This document shows, piece after piece, positions 13,101-28,199 of a DNA stretch of 64,000 nucleotides. Under the pieces are notes generated by a model, which was not told the DNA's origin, did not search any database, and worked only from the letters and a program-made list of their open reading frames with translations. Each line of letters opens with the position of its first letter. Within the stretch, counting starts at the first letter, position 1. The position numbers and the translations under genes were made by a program. The DNA lies in NCBI GenBank assembly GCA_963277665.1, contig OY728128.1, positions 1,864,104,988 through 1,864,168,987 on the forward strand. Direction: 5' to 3'. Source of the DNA: Viscum album. Lineage: Eukaryota; Streptophyta; Magnoliopsida; Santalales; Viscaceae.

Positions 13101-16100
13101 TCTAGTTAGGATCCCTTCCATTGATCATGTAAATCTTTTATTTCTCCCCTTGAAAAAATTATTAGGATTATTCTCCACATGCTTTTGATAAGTGTGTTGA
13201 TGTACCTTCTTACCCCCATTAAGTTTTTTATCACACAACCCAAATTAAAATCAATTTTGTTCTTGTTTTCCACAGTACCAAGAGACCCATGAGATTCATT
13301 GATCCACATTTTTTCTTTTATGGAACATTAGGAAATTTCCACATTTCATTCAAAGTCTCTAACAGCCAATACATTTCATAGATTCATCTTTATCCCATGA
13401 AATAAGAAGTAAACTTTACATTCAAGTGTGTTAAAAAATTCATAGTAGTATCATATAAGTCTTATGAAATTAATATAATACACCCAAGTGATTTTTTAAT
13501 CATTTTTCCTAAGGTTATGTATATCACTCTAAATTTTATAGTGGAGAGTGTGAGGAAAATATTTTTCAAAAACACATTCCTGAATTTCATCCACTCCATC
13601 AGTTCAATATCATAATTAAGATTCATATTTTCTACTAACACCCCCCATTAATTAGACTCTACCTCTATAAAAAAATGCAATCATAACCTTATATTGCTTA
13701 GAGAATAGAAGGATATGGAAGATATTTTTAGTGGATTTTATCAATTTCTCCGTGATAAAGGGATCCCAATATCCATAAGAATTCAGATTCCTTTTCTCAT
13801 AAAGGTGTCAATTGAAACTTATTCAATATTATAGGAATTGATTAATTTTTATTGACCAATGTTTCTATTCAAAACATTAGACAATTTTTGAATTTATGTT
13901 CATAAATATTTCAATTCTTCTTCCCCGAGAGTTGGTCATCTCATTTGGAAATAACCATATTGCACCACACATTGGTTATTAACTTGATTCCTCCTATTTG
14001 TAGAAGTTGACAAGAAAAAAATCAAAAATTTTGAATTAGTATTTTTAAACTGTTAAAATTTTAAATGAAAAACCATGAACACTAAAAGCGTTAACTCATA
14101 AATGACTTATATTATATAACCTATGTATTTATATGTTTCAATCTATGTTATCTATGATCAATTTTCCAATATAAAATATTATATTAATTTGTTTCCCATT
14201 ACAGCGGATCATAATGTTCTTAGGAATATACCAAGTCATATCATATAGTAGTGTTAAAATAGGTGCACAATAATTCCTAATATCATGAACTAGGTGATGA
14301 TTGAGTCCTTCTCTATGTGCTCTTCTTATGGTTATTTCCATTTGGTAAAACTTTATTGGAACCATATCTACCTATAGTATCTAGAGAGTGTTGTATTTTC
14401 ATAGAAACAACATACTCTATAAAATACCAAATTTTAGGTATTTTTTCCAACATTTAATCTTATAGTTATGGCTTTTACAATAGTTTTCCAATCCTAATCC
14501 CTAAAAATAAATAGACTCTCCTATGATACTGACTATGACAATACATATTTGATTAAACCATAATTCATGATTTATTACATAAAGATACACTTAATAAAAT
14601 CCAAGAAGATCATGATGTCATGTGTCTCTAGGTGATTATGTACATAACATAATATCTTAAAATATAAATATACAAATATTATTACAAACCATCAGGACAT
14701 GGTCATAAATTCTATGGATCTTCTAAAACTACCTGAGATAACCAGGGGACATACATAAAGAAGGTTATATAAATCCTAGTATGGGAATTATAATAGAATA
14801 TGATAACATAAATAAGTACATGTGATTCAATAGAAATATCATGATAGCAGAAGGGGTGATAATATTAATGGTAAACATTTAATTCATATATTAGATGGTA
14901 TCATAAAGAATATGTGGGAATTATTCCAAAAAACAACATGACATATTAAACCTAAGTCAACACTAAATAATAAGAAAAAATATCGTAGTATTCAGAGGAT
15001 ATCCTCCCTTGAACCACACATGAAATATTATGAGATAAAAACATTATCCAATGCATTGGAAGGATATATAATTTCAGTCCCACTAGTCACTTACAAATAA
15101 TGTGCATGTATAAGTGTGAAAAATATACCATAAAATAAAATGATCAGTATCATAACTTTTAACCACATGATTAAGGACATAAGGTCACATAAATTTAAAT
15201 TCCAAATCAATTATGTATAGGTAAAAATAGTTTAATACCCATGAGTTTAAATAGAGATAGTTATTCACTACATAAATGTTTTTCATAGAAAAGCATAAGA
15301 TAATTTTGAAATCATAACGGTTGTAAATAAAGGATTATAAGTGATGAATGAGAGAAAAAGTGTTCTCTAATTTATTTTTATTCCTAAGTAATGTAATAAG
15401 GATTTGTAAAAACATATCAAAACCTAATTAATTAGAAGTCAATTGGCATGACATAAAGAAGGTTCTTGAATATAGAGAAGAATGAGAGGATCTTTTATCT
15501 TGTGATGGATCTACTAAAAGCTTGGTTGTATCTTCTTAATATTTTAGAGGAATATTGGGAGGGATATTGAGATAGAATGTAAGATTAAATTCAAACCCAT
15601 TTATTTTTTAGTGAGGATAAAAAGGTTGTTAAGTTGGATTATATTGAAAAAGATGGAATAATTTATTCTTAATTTCTAAATTTAGGTTTTCCACTGTTTA
15701 TGATAATTTAAACAAATAAATACATAGCTCTTTTATTTTACCATGGTTATGACTAAATACTAGTTTTTTTCTATTATATTACAAGTATAATAGTTTTTCA
15801 CATTTAAATCATTCCCTTTGTGATGTAGAAGAGACTCTTGTTTATAATTAATTTATTTTAAAACCATAAAATATAATATAGGTTTTTAGGACTAATTTAG
15901 GTTTTATAAAATTAATCAAATAACTTCAAAAAAACAATATTAGAAAGAGAAAACGTAATATTTTTAATTGATACTATCTTTGTATTTATTATATAACTAT
16001 TTTGTTGTTATCATGTCATAATACCTACTGTAAAGTTATACAATATTTAATTTTTAAAAATAATTATATTGTCCAAGAAAATTATGAAAAATTCAATTTC

Positions 16101-17780
16101 AGATAATTTTTTTATGATTTTAACAATTATATTTATTATATTAAAATATTTCTATAAATCAGATAATTTTCGTTTTAATTTAAAAATCCCCATTTATGGA
16201 AAAATATTGGTGTTTTTTATCAATAATAGTTTTCTGGAACTTTTAAAAATTACATTTGAATTAAAAAAATTAAGTTACAATTTATATGTCATAAATATTA
16301 TTTATTTATAATATTTTATTAAAATTGCATTTATTTCTATAATTCTAGAATTCATAAAAATTAGTTTATTTATTGTAACTATGTATTTCAAAAATAATAA
16401 TATTTTTGTTTCATTGTATCAAAATCTTATTCGTATCAAACTCATTATTTAATAATTTTAAAAGTAATATTAAAATGTGATAAATATAATAATTTTTTAA
16501 TTAAAAGTAATATATTATAATTTAAACCATTAGGGTATAGATAAATTGACCTTTATTACTCAAGTTAATGCTATAAGGGTATGGTGTGTGATGGTGTGAT
16601 TCTCAATGGTGTGGTTCAGCAAACATTGTTTCATCCATGATCTAGATAAGAATGAACTTATCCTAAAAATGATTTTGATCATGCTTTAGTAGTTAAATAT
16701 CATCTTTGGCATTGTTAGGGGAAAATATCAATGATTTCATCTTCCTTGTATGCTTTTATAAAGGGGTTTGTATGGTACGATCCTACTGGTTGAGTGAATC
16801 ACTTTATTTCTCTATTTCAAAGATAACATATCATAAACCTTAATATACTAAACATAGTTTTTATTATAAAATAGTTGTATCATAAAAAAATTTATGATTA
16901 ATGATAATTAAATTTAATTTTGTTTTGTAACCTTCCAAAATAACTAATGTAGTCCATGTCATTTCTATTAATTCATTCTTTAATAATGAATTTACTAATT
17001 TAAAAAGGAATTAAATTCATAATTTTTTAGATTATTACACTTATAAATAATGATAATGTTATTTATTATGAATCAAGGTAGTTAAATAATCATGAACATA
17101 ACAATCCATCCTATGATTTTGACTTGCTAATTGAAATAAATGCTTTGAAGATATGGATACATTATCTATATGGTGAAAGATATGAGATATAAACACGCCA
17201 TAAGATATTAAAACATATATTTTGATAGAAATATATCAATATGTAAAAAAAGTGGTGGATATAATTACAAAAAGATTATTATTTCTCAATATACTACCAC
17301 CTATTGAATGAAAATAACATAGTAGATATATTGATAAAGACATATCTAGGGTTTTTGAAAAAATAATGATTGATAGATACCCTATGTTAAGTGATATATT
17401 AATGATTGATACGGGATTTATCAATGAATGGGATACATCAATTCTAGTCCAAAAGCTTGTGAGAACATCATTATTGAAATATATAGAATGTAACTAATCT
17501 GATTATAATAATTCTTAAAAGAAATTTAATTCCATGAATAATGAGAATTTGTAAGACATCATTTGTGAAAATAGAGTTAAGAAATTTGAAAAAAGAATAT
17601 GTGTTATATATATAACTGATCTAGAAAAGTAATTTTTATATAATTCACATAGCTCAAATTTCTATATTCATCCATATAGCACCACAATATATAATGATTA
17701 AAGGGGTAAAATTTAAGACAACATAATGCAGGAAATTAAATATTATATATCAATATATTTGGTTTGAAAACAAGTGAAGG
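10113..17780. other. AT-rich decayed intergenic or transposon sequence
   Basis: About 7.7 kb with no gene I can support. Frames are short and not recognisable in either direction. Two element-edge-like motifs are visible. On the minus strand, CCTTCAGGGGGAA followed by TGATGTAAC (about 11677-11699) resembles a gypsy polypurine tract and LTR start. On the plus strand, TGTTACACCCC at 12175 repeats the first bases of the LARD-like LTR. The stretch is best read as a graveyard of old retroelements. Confidence 0.6.
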
Positions 17781-17799
17781 ATGAGAGACAACATCCTAT

Positions 17800-18920
17800 A
17801 GTAATAATGAAACCTCTACCTACTATTATGTGGGAATAGGATTTAATTATTATAGAATTTATCATATTAATTCAAAAGACTCCTCAAAATAATGATTTAA
17901 TATGGGATATTGTTGATCACCTAACCAAACATTCCCTTTTTATTAATATAATAGAATACATACGTATTGATTATAAGAATTTATATTCCTGAAGTTGTAA
18001 GAATTCATGGTGAAACTCTTTCAGTTATATTTTATATTGAACCCCTATTTACATCAAAATTACTAAAGATTCTTCTGAAGGAACTTAATACAGATCTTCA
18101 ATGGAGCAACACCTATCATCCTCATATTGATGGACGATTAGAATGGAATATTCAAACATTAGAAAATATATTGATATCAATCTCACATGAATTTGAAGGT
18201 ATGAGGGATAATAATTTAACATTGTTATAGTTTTCTAATAATAATATTTTCCATTTTTATTTTTAAATGGCATCATATGACGCATTAGATAGAAAGATAT
18301 GACATACACCAACTTATTGGGATTATGTTATTAATGAAAAAATATTGGATGAGGAATTTTTTAAGAGACAAAATAAAATTTAATGTTTATTAAGATTTAT
18401 ATTTATGAGTATCAAATTAAGAAAAATATTTATTCTAACATATGGCGGAATGATTGGAAAATTTAAGAGGGAGGTCAAAATTTCATGAAATTATCTCTAT
18501 TGAAAAGTGTTATAAGATTCAGAAAGAAAGGAAAACAAAGCCCAAATTAGATCAAACCTTTTGAAATTTATTATATAATTTGAGATTTTGTTTTAAATTA
18601 GAAATTATACCAAGCCTACTTAAATTACATTATGTGTTCTATATATCATTGTTAATGAAGTACATGATAGGACCAATGAATTTTCTCATCTTTGAAGGAA
18701 TGTAATTCAAACATGATCTATCTTACTATGAATATCTGATCTAGATTATTGATAATGGGGATAAAATATTGTTGAATCATATAACTCAACTAGTAATGTT
18801 ACATTGTTGAAATAATCATAATTTATTAAAAATATTATGAAAAAAATTATGGTATGAAGAAGAGCCACCCTCATTTTTTAAAAAGTTTTATCCATGAATG
18901 TTTCAATGATGAAGTTTTTG
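17800..18920 (+). pseudogene. Decayed gypsy integrase and C-terminal pol relic
   Basis: Read across frames, this stretch follows the order of a Ty3/gypsy integrase end. Around 17815-17960 comes PLPTIMWE, then KTPQNNDLIWDIVDHLTKHS (the usual ..DRLTKSAHF block). At 17967-18230 come FTSKLLKILLKELNTDLQWS, YHPHIDGRLEWNIQTLE and the following helix. At about 18255-18330 comes MASYDALD...TPTYW (usually MAPYEALYGRKCRTP.CW), then RKKGKQSP and KPFEIYY at about 18515-18570. Many stops and frameshifts make it non-functional. The first catalytic aspartate appears to survive in IVDHLT; the other active-site residues are not clearly intact. A polypurine tract and LTR start follow directly. Confidence 0.75.
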
Positions 18921-18933
18921 AAGGAGGGGAGAA
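18921..18933 (+). other. Polypurine tract of the relic gypsy element
   Basis: AAGGAGGGGAGAA directly precedes TGAAACACC. It follows the C-terminal pol relic by a short distance, as expected for a gypsy element. Confidence 0.6.
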
Positions 18934-21000
18934 TGAAACACCAAATACTTAGATATAGAAATTATAAATTATATTTTAATTAATCTATAACTCAATGAAC
19001 ATTTAATTATTTCATTTTAAAATAATTATAATTTTATGGGATGAATATCGATTTTGAATATGGTCAAAAAAATTCGAGAATGCTTTTTTAAACAACGTCC
19101 TATATAAATAAGATTTTATGAAACATTTAAAATGTATTATTTAACTATTGAAACTTATATATGTGTATAATGTAATATAATATGTTTAATGAAGATAAAA
19201 TGGATATAAATGTTATTTAAACAAACTTAATATCATTTGGAGGTAAAAGGGATATTTTTCAAAAAAACATTTTTAATGAAAAATGTCATCCCATTTTAAT
19301 TTATTGAAATAATATTTAATGAAGAATTATTTAAATTATATTTATAGATTATATATATAAACATATTAATTCATATTTATATAATGAGTATTAATGTTAA
19401 TATTGTTAATATAAGTTCATCTTCAGCTTGAAAAATATATTTCTTGAAAATTTGTTTTTCGCCATGTTTTACAGGATTATTTTTCAATTATATTCTTCTA
19501 CATATATGAATTATATTTTAAAATACTCATTCAATATTAAGTATCATAATAATTAATATTATTAAATATGTTCAACATAATTTTTTTCATAGTGAATATT
19601 AAGAACAGTAAATATTAACAACAATGGTTAAGGTTAAAACAGTTCTACCGGGAGTGATCTATAATGATAAGGGAAAATGATATAAAAACTATAAGAAACC
19701 CCATTTGATAGTATTATTTAAACAAAATCATTGTAACCTAAAATTATGATACATTTTTGTGCAATATTTAGAATATAGATTCATGGAATTGTTGGAAAAT
19801 ATTAAAAAAAATTAACCGTGATAGTCGCCGTAATTATAAAAGGCAACTCATCCCCTTACTGATTCACACAAATAAAGAAACTATTTTAAAAAAAAACCCA
19901 AAAAAATAACTCTCCAAAATAATTATCCACATTATTTATGATTTTTTCGCTTTAAAAAATTCCAACCTAGGGTCCTTGCTGAGATATCTATATTAGGTTC
20001 TTCTATGATAATGTAATTGTCTTCACCAAGCTCTTTATTTTTTACTTATTCTTTTACGAGGTTAAATTTTTTCATAAAAAATAAAATATAATAACACTAA
20101 TATATCCCAAATAATAAGTTGTTATTTTTTTATCGAATAATATTTATCCATATCTTTCACCAGTAAATGTGAAACCAACCCATCCCATATGTGTATGGTG
20201 GAATACCACCTCACGAAACTATTGTAATTTATTTTCCACCACCGAATCAAATGGATAATCATAATGATTAAAATTATGAATATATTTGATAATTATGACA
20301 TGGTGATTTTTTCATAAAGTTTTATAATACATCCATGTTTTACCCTATACCCATTTAAAATGATATTTTCTCACATGCTTATGTATGGACAACCATCTCC
20401 AGGAGGCAATTCCATTAATTTTTTCAATAAATCATCCGATAGTGATCTAAAAAACGTATCAAATGAATGAATGTCATTTAAATGAAATTAATAACATATT
20501 TTATATGATTTAACTATAAAATATTCTCATGAATTGGAGTTTTCACCACAAACATGAATGATAAAACAATGGAGTTAACACTTAAAAAATAATAATGACT
20601 GATTTTTTCTCTGTAGGACACAATATTTTATAAAAGATTCATATATGATATTATAAATATTAATATTTTTAATTATAAATTATTTATATGTTTAAAACCA
20701 TTATATATGAGTTTTATCATGTTAAAATAAAAAAATACTTAGGTTAAGGGATTTCATCTCAACATCCATTCCATTAAGAAATATTTTTTATTACACACCT
20801 ATTCACTTTTTTGTAGTGTATAAGCTACACCTTTGTTATATTTAATCTGATTACATATTTATCCATAATGATTAAGGTTTTATTTCACAATTATTATTTC
20901 AATGCGTTGCAATTCAAATATAAATATAGAGGTAGGAAATAATTATACAATATCACAATCTTTTGGGATTTCCTATATTTTAAAGGAATGTTTTTATTTT
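18934..21000 (+). mobile_element. Relic gypsy 3' LTR related to the LARD-like LTR (right end unclear)
   Basis: Starts TGAAACACC after the polypurine tract. TATAAAAGGC at about 19836-19845 is followed by a C-rich stretch, as in the LARD-like LTR. At about 20740-20850 the text TTCATCTCAACATCCATTCC...TTAAGAAAT..GTGTATAAGC parallels 9046-9120 of the LARD-like 3' LTR. This ties the LARD-like element to a chromovirus-type gypsy family. The end of this LTR was not found; the given end is approximate. Confidence 0.5.
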
Positions 21001-23650
21001 TCATTCCTAAGAACTTATCATTTTATAATCCTCCATATATTTAAATTCATTGCTAAATTTTCTTTGAACATTTTCTCTCTCATCACTAGTATCAAGGAAA
21101 GAAATTTTTATAAGAAACCCCAATTTTATTTCTCATTTAATTGGGTATATTTTTCATCTATATTGATATTTTTTCTTAAAATTGTTTTCAAAAGGTTCAT
21201 TTTATTACATTAATGAATTATTAACTAAATTTTGTGTTAGATGTGAACTTTTGGAAAGGTATTAAATGAATCTCTATAATTCATTCTCAAATGGTCATTT
21301 TAAATTTCATTATGAAAGTCAAAATGAATTTTTATAAATTACATGAAATTAACTAAATTTCCAAATATCATGATTGTTTTACAATTTTTATCTTCTAACA
21401 AACATTTTATATGGTTTTAGAAAGAAAAATATTAAATGAAATCTTATTTTTAAATTTATCTTCCATTTTCCCTATTCTCCAAAGGAAGTGATTTTTCTTT
21501 GGAAACCCTTATTTTCAATGAATATATAGTCAACTATAATCTCTTATTAATTTTCTATGAATTATAATTCCCTGGAAACAATAACTTTTTTGTAATCATT
21601 AGAAAATAAATTTAAATTAAATATAAATATTAATTATCATGGATATTCTTATTTCTTAAACAAAATAGTTTTTTTTATTTGGTGTTTTAATTTGAATGTT
21701 ATTTGGTTGATAAGGGAAATATAGATATTCCATATTATTAATTTAATACAAACATTTATTGGTAAGGAATATTGTTTATGAAATTATTTTTTCCTTAAAT
21801 ATATGAGAAATTTGTTGTACATGTATTTATGGGTGGCGTTTGGTTATACATATACCCTTGATGCATTAGTAATCTCTTAAGAAAAAATATTTGTCTAAAT
21901 TGAATGGTTTTTGGGTGTATACTAATCCATAGTATGAAAATATCAAGGAAAAAAGGTATTTAAAGTATAGATATCATGATGTATGAGATCATGAAATATT
22001 ATATTGATAATTTCCTTCAATGAGAATTATAATATTATTATTATTAATGAGATTGTGGCATTGATATTTTACATGGATGTATTTAATACTAAATTTATAT
22101 ATTAATTGGAATTTTTCAAAAGTTATTTACCATTACATATTTGATATTTCTTATCTACTAAAGATATATTCATGTGATCATAAAATCACTAATCTTTTGT
22201 TATCACCTTTATGTTTTCCCTTTCCCCATGTTATGAAGAGGAATTCATTGAACAAGTTTCAAGGATGTGAAACATTTTTTCTTTCTATGTTTTATATGAT
22301 ATTCACAATGAAAAATTACTATCATGTGTATATACATATCAGTAATAATTCTAAACTGAATGTTTGTTCAATATTAGAACCCTTGTATCAATATATTTTA
22401 ATGGTTTATGCACTATCTCTAGGTTACTATATTCATGTTTGTTACATGCATATGGATCTGTTCATATTCAAAATAGATTTTTGTTGTGCGTGGAATAAAA
22501 AATTATTTTTATAATTTTTGGTATAAGACCAAAAACAACAGTTTAGGATTTTATTGTTTTTTAGAGTCCCTTAATTATTAATATATAAAATATAGGTCCT
22601 GGAATGTTTGATGAATTTGATTGGAAAAAACATTTAATAGGATATTAAATCCATAGAAGAAGTTACACATGTCATAATAATCATCTTAAAAAGGTAGATG
22701 GTTTTTATAATGTTAATGTTATTGTTAATTAGACATACTTTACAAAAGTTATTTATGATGTAAATAAATATTTTATAGAAAACAGATTGCAGAATTATAA
22801 TAAATATAACAAAAGTGAAGTGGAATGTGAGACAAAATGTATTCATGATTATTGAGATGATTATTATGTTGAAAATATTATTGTGGGAAGAAATTTACAC
22901 AACTTTATTATTTTGTTAAAAAGGATTAATTTGAAAACCTGGTCGTGAATTCGAAATCTATCGTTTTGACTAAAAGAATGTCGTCATTATATAATTTCAT
23001 ATTTCTTATCTCATAAGGAGATAAAATTTAGTTTCACATATAGTTAAACAAAAAGAGTTGGTAAATACTATAAATTAAGAGGTATATAAAACTGATGAAA
23101 ATGAAACTTGGGAAACTTTTTCCAAGATAGAATGAAATAATGTTATAGTAAAAAAATGTGTCTACAAAAACAATAAGAATTTACATGGTGAAATTTGAGT
23201 TAAAAAATCTCAGCTTATATTTAATGGTCTCTCATATGATGGAGGTGTTTAATTTTTTGAAAATTTTGATCTTATTTTGAAACATTATATACTAATAATG
23301 TTGTTTGAAGATATTTCACATCAATGTTACAAAATATATCAGATAGATTTTATGTCATATTTATTAAATATAGAAATTTAATGAGAATATTGTATTGATA
23401 ACCCTAATGGTTTATTTCTTTTTAAAGATGAAACAATGTTGTATAATCTATATAATTTTTTAATGGGTTGAAATATTCTCCTCATTCATGGAACTATAAA
23501 AATGATTATTTCTTATAGAATTTGAAATTAATGAAGTAATATTTAATATAAACATATGTTATACATAAATAATCCTATGTTCCATTATTATCCATCGAAC
23601 GGCCCGAATGCCTTCAATTTTTTTTATTTAGAGAAAGACACCCCTTTTAA
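21000..23650. other. AT-rich sequence without supported genes
   Basis: The longest open frame (22077-22514, plus, 145 codons) is rich in Tyr, Leu, Ile, Phe and Cys, as expected for translated AT-rich DNA. It matches no family I recognise. Part may be the upstream portion of the copia relic that becomes readable at 23.7 kb. Confidence 0.55.
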
Positions 23651-23656
23651 GGGTAG

Positions 23657-24700
23657 ATGGGGAGAAAACCCAAACTGACATCATCGAATTCGGACAAATC
23701 ACAACCAAAAGGATTAGTGAAACAAACCAAACTAACATCATGGAGCTACCCCTCCCCAGAAATTGATTCCCTTATTATCATTGTTTACATTAATGATATA
23801 ATTTTCTTAGGTGATAGGGATAGAATAAGTGAAGAATTTTCGAAAACATAGAGAGTTGAATTTATTACTAGCTTCATAAGTTAAAAAAATAGATATACAT
23901 ACTTCTATCTAAAAAAAATTACATCAAGGTGTCATTAAAAAAAATTCAATGGATTATTAAAAATAATTTTCTACGCCAATATTTATTTGTGTGAAATTGA
24001 GTAATGATAAAGCTAGGAAAAGTGAGAATCAAAAAGTCTTCTGAATGTTCATAAAAACATTTTTCTATCTAACAACATCATGGTTAGAAACATTCTATAT
24101 CGTTCCATTGTGTGAATGATATTATAGTGATCATATGAAGTCACACATTCCATAAGCTAAAAAATACTCATATTTGTTAAAGAAACATCATCTTATGACA
24201 TGTTATATAATAAAGTTGTCACATAATGTTTTGTATATAAATGGATTTTGGTTGGATTGGATATTTAATTATATAAAGTCTGCTTCAGGATATATAATGT
24301 TTTTGGTATAATTTTCTGTGATATTTTATATTTAGAAAACAATTTTTATTACTATGTGTATAGTGGAAGTAGAATATATTATCACCACCCATTATTGTAC
24401 ACAATTAATATTAATGAGGTTTCAGCTATAATATTTGAGAGTAGCTACTAGAAAACCATTTAAGATTCATTATTATAATCATGGTTTCATTAATAGATCA
24501 AAATTCAATATATAAAAGTTCATATCATATCACATTGAAATTATGTATCATTTCATAAAATAAAAGTATACGGTTGGTGATGTTATTCTTGAGTACATTT
24601 TAATAAAATATAAAATTGAATTTTTTTTTCACCAAATTCATTCCAAGGGAAATATTTAATGAATTAATGTTGAAACTAAATTTTAATCCTCTATATAATA
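23657..24700 (+). pseudogene. Decayed copia reverse transcriptase and RNase H relic
   Basis: At 23765-23850 the frame reads SLIIIVYINDIIFLGDRDR, matching the copia RT active-site block (usually VYVDDIIF); the first Asp of the YVDD pair is Asn here. At about 24240-24420 come KSASGYIMFLV and EVEYI (usually STSGYIF.L and AEAEY). At about 24565-24680 come VGDVILEYILIKYKIEFF and TKFIPREIFNEL, the usual C-terminal ..ADIFTKPLP. block. Frameshifts and stops separate these pieces, so it is inactive. The spacing matches an RT to RNase H order on the plus strand. Confidence 0.75.
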
Positions 24701-25042
24701 CTTCATAAAGGTCTTAAAAAAGTCACTGACAATTTTTTAGATTATTTCTTCAAAGGAGAAGTGAAATTACAACTTTAAATGAATCTATCTAACTACTTAT
24801 TTTATAGATCTAAATCATCGATTATTATTAAATTATGAGACTAAAAACATGAGTTTGAGATTACCGTATCATGGATACAATGTTTAATATCAACTATGGA
24901 AGAAATTCCATCAAAAACATTAATTTATTCATAATTTATGTTTTAAATATTTTTCAATGAAAAAATATCAGTTTGATAAATAGTTAAAAAAATATTTGTT
25001 TTTTAAATTGATCGATGTTTTTAGGAATCTTTCAAAAAAATC

Positions 25043-25060
25043 CAAATTGGGAGATTGATG
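25043..25060 (+). other. Possible polypurine tract and LTR start of copia relic
   Basis: CAAATTGGGAGATTGATG resembles the common plant copia polypurine context (CAAATTGGGGGAGATTG). It lies about 350 bp after the RNase H relic. A possible LTR start is TGATGATCC at 25056. No opposite LTR copy was confirmed. Confidence 0.4.
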
Positions 25061-28000
25061 ATCCTTTTAATATTTTTTCTAACAAGTATTATATTTCATT
25101 ATTTATTTTTTAAAATTTTTCATAAATAATAAAATGTATTTCTAATTTGGTTGAGAAAATTCTTCTTATGATTTGTTTTATGTGGTAAATGATGTTTTCA
25201 TTAACCATGATTAACAAATATACTCATATAGTATGATTTTGGGATAGTATTCATGTTTCAAACATTTTAAAGAATCTTATAATCCAAAAAATCACTCCTA
25301 TATAAGGGGAGAGACATAAAACAATGTCATTATTCATAGATCATCATTCAAATGTGATTGGATTAAGATGAAGTAGAAGTATGAGGTACTGAGTTAGTAT
25401 GATCTTTTAAAAATTTCGATAATTCCAATAATATTATATGTACATAGAATGATAATTTAGAGCTTGAATGTATATATGGAAACACAAAAGTAGAGAGGAT
25501 AATATATGAGCATTGAAATGATGAAGTGCTTGTTGATGATCAGAAAATGGTAAAATAGTTTAAAATGAATTTTTTTATGTTCAAGTAGATAATATTATTT
25601 TATAAGCTATATGATGTTCAATGTCAGGATGGTTGTTCTATAGTTAAGGTATTGGTTCAATTAAATTAGACAGATAAGTATCAGTCGCAGTTTTTCAATT
25701 AATATTTTTTGTTCTCCTATGTAAGGAACGTTCATACAGATCCTAACAATGAAAATTGGATAAAAAAGTGAAAGGAGTTGTATGGTATAATGAACTATAA
25801 TGATTGATGAGGTAACGAGATTGAGATTAAAAAATTTCATTTGACTAGTAAAGGATCTATCACATATAAGATAATCAGACAAAATAATTTGGTGTCATCA
25901 GACAGATGATTCGTGAAGAAACCAAACTGAGTTTTGTAAACCATGTCCAACGATAGAATGGAGGGCTGATGATCAGATTTAATCATATTCACTCATCATT
26001 AAAATCACATCATATAGACATATTTAATCATATCTATCAAAGGAAATATTTGAGTATAACTATACAAATAGAAGTTGATTTCATAGGACATAGTTAATTC
26101 GTTGAAGGAAAAAAGTGTAGAAGTTGAGAACGTTCACTGATCATATGAGTTCAATAATAAGATTTACCTATACTTGGAAAAGACCATCAAAATGATGATT
26201 CTGAATCTACTCTATCAATGATGTTTAATCTATCAAGGTGAATAATGTTTACTGACTTTATTTAATTAATTTGGTTAAGGGAATTCGAATAAAGTTACAA
26301 ATTTTGGAGTTTTCGTGAAGTTTAAGATTATTCAAGAAGGATTAAGAAGAATCGTGTGAAATTGAGTTGAGAAGGAGTTTCGAAATTTTATGTTTCATTA
26401 AGTTGGAAAATGAATTTTAGTTCCCACCTTTTCTTGTAAGAGTGCATATATAAAAATGAGGTTCAAGTACGGTATATGTATACAAATGATAAATTCTTTA
26501 TATATTCTTAAAAGGGAATCAAGATGATTGTTTTGGGGGGGTTTGAGTTTTCTTCCACATTACATTTTGGTTGAATTTGAATTACACTAGACATAGGTGT
26601 AGTGATAAGTGATACAGAACTAAATTTTCAATCAGAAATGTTAGACATAATTATCGATCGGAGCTACGGGAATTAATATTATATTAGAAAATGTTTCATA
26701 ATAGGTTGGGAGTTTTGAAAGAATTTTTTATAAGATAGAAAGAAGGATGGAGGTTTATTTTTTGAGGTGCACTAGATATAGTGTACCATAAAAAAGTTAG
26801 TCATGGTGTTGGGAGAAAATCATTGGTACGATTGAAAAAAGAAATTTTTCGGATCTATTTTTTAAATATTCACATTATTATGTTACCTCGGTTTCACTAA
26901 AAACCCATTTTAATTAACAATAGTAAATATAGTCTTTATTATTAAGGGATTAAATTATCATAATATTATTTGGATCATGTTTTATTCACTTATTTAAATA
27001 ATTAATATTCATGTCTTAATGAAAATCCTCATCGTATGTATTTATTCACCAACACTATAGAAAAACATATAAATCATGTGTACTAAGTTTAATTGTTTAT
27101 CCATTCATGAATGTGTGTTTGATATATAGAGATAATAATGTAATTAATAATACATTAATTGACAATAGGAAAATAAGAAAATCATTGAAGAAAAATCTGA
27201 AACAAATAGGGTGGGAAAAATCAATAATTTCATTGGTGTTGTGGAAGTTATGTGCCAATTTATTATTCTTATTGATTTAAAATTACATTTCTATAGAATA
27301 TGGAAGAACAAAGAGAGATATTTAGTGAGCATACATGGAATAATTTCTAGAATAAACAACTTTTTTCTAGAACTTCATCTAATCAATCCCCCGTATATAT
27401 ATTTGGATGTTCAATGGAACTATGTGTAATATGTGGACAAGAGGTTAAAAATATAATAATTGATACGCTAATTTAGAAATTTAATGAAACATAGCAAAAA
27501 TATTGAAAAAATGTTAAATTTAATAAACCTTAATTCATGAAATTATTTAAAATTTAAAATTCTGAGATTTAAATTGACAAAAACAGTTCTATTGATAAAT
27601 TTTAGTGAAAAATTATTCTTCTTGAGAAAATGTAAATTTTATGATTTTAAAATTTAATAATAATGACCAATAAGTATAGAAAAAAAAAATTTAATTAAAT
27701 ATGAATTTAAATAAAAATATTATACTTTCTATAATATTATTTTAACTAAGAAAACCTATTGAAGATCATTTCAGAACTAATTAATTTGTTATATAAAAAA
27801 AACAGTTTTTGGTCTTTTCATTGAATAATGTATTGTTAATGGTGATTTTGTTTTGGATTAACATGATTGAATAGAATATTTTAATTGATTTATGAAAATT
27901 TAATTTATTACATTAAAATAATTATCTTATAAAGTTTTATCTTATATAGTGAGTTAATGATTGAAATTGTTATTAATATGAGAACTTTTTTTACATGATT

Positions 28001-28190
28001 AAGTGTAATAATTTAAAATTTAAATTTACAAACCATCATAAATAATATTTGATTATGTAATTTTAAAATTTCAAATTATTTTTATCAAACTATTAAAAAT
28101 ATTAAGTCTTAATATTTAAAATTTAAATTAATGACTGAGGTTTGAAATTAGTTACCAAGATAATGGTATATTCAGGTATAAGATAAAATG
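25061..28190. other. AT-rich sequence without supported genes
   Basis: Probably contains the decayed LTR of the copia relic and other old fragments. The short frames at 25661-25882 (minus) and 27211-27429 (plus) match nothing I recognise. Confidence 0.5.
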
Positions 28191-28199
28191 TTTAAACAA

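Noticed and set aside
22077..22514. 145-codon frame, the longest in the AT-rich region
   Set aside because: Composition is as expected from AT-rich DNA; no domain, no promoter, no support from neighbours.
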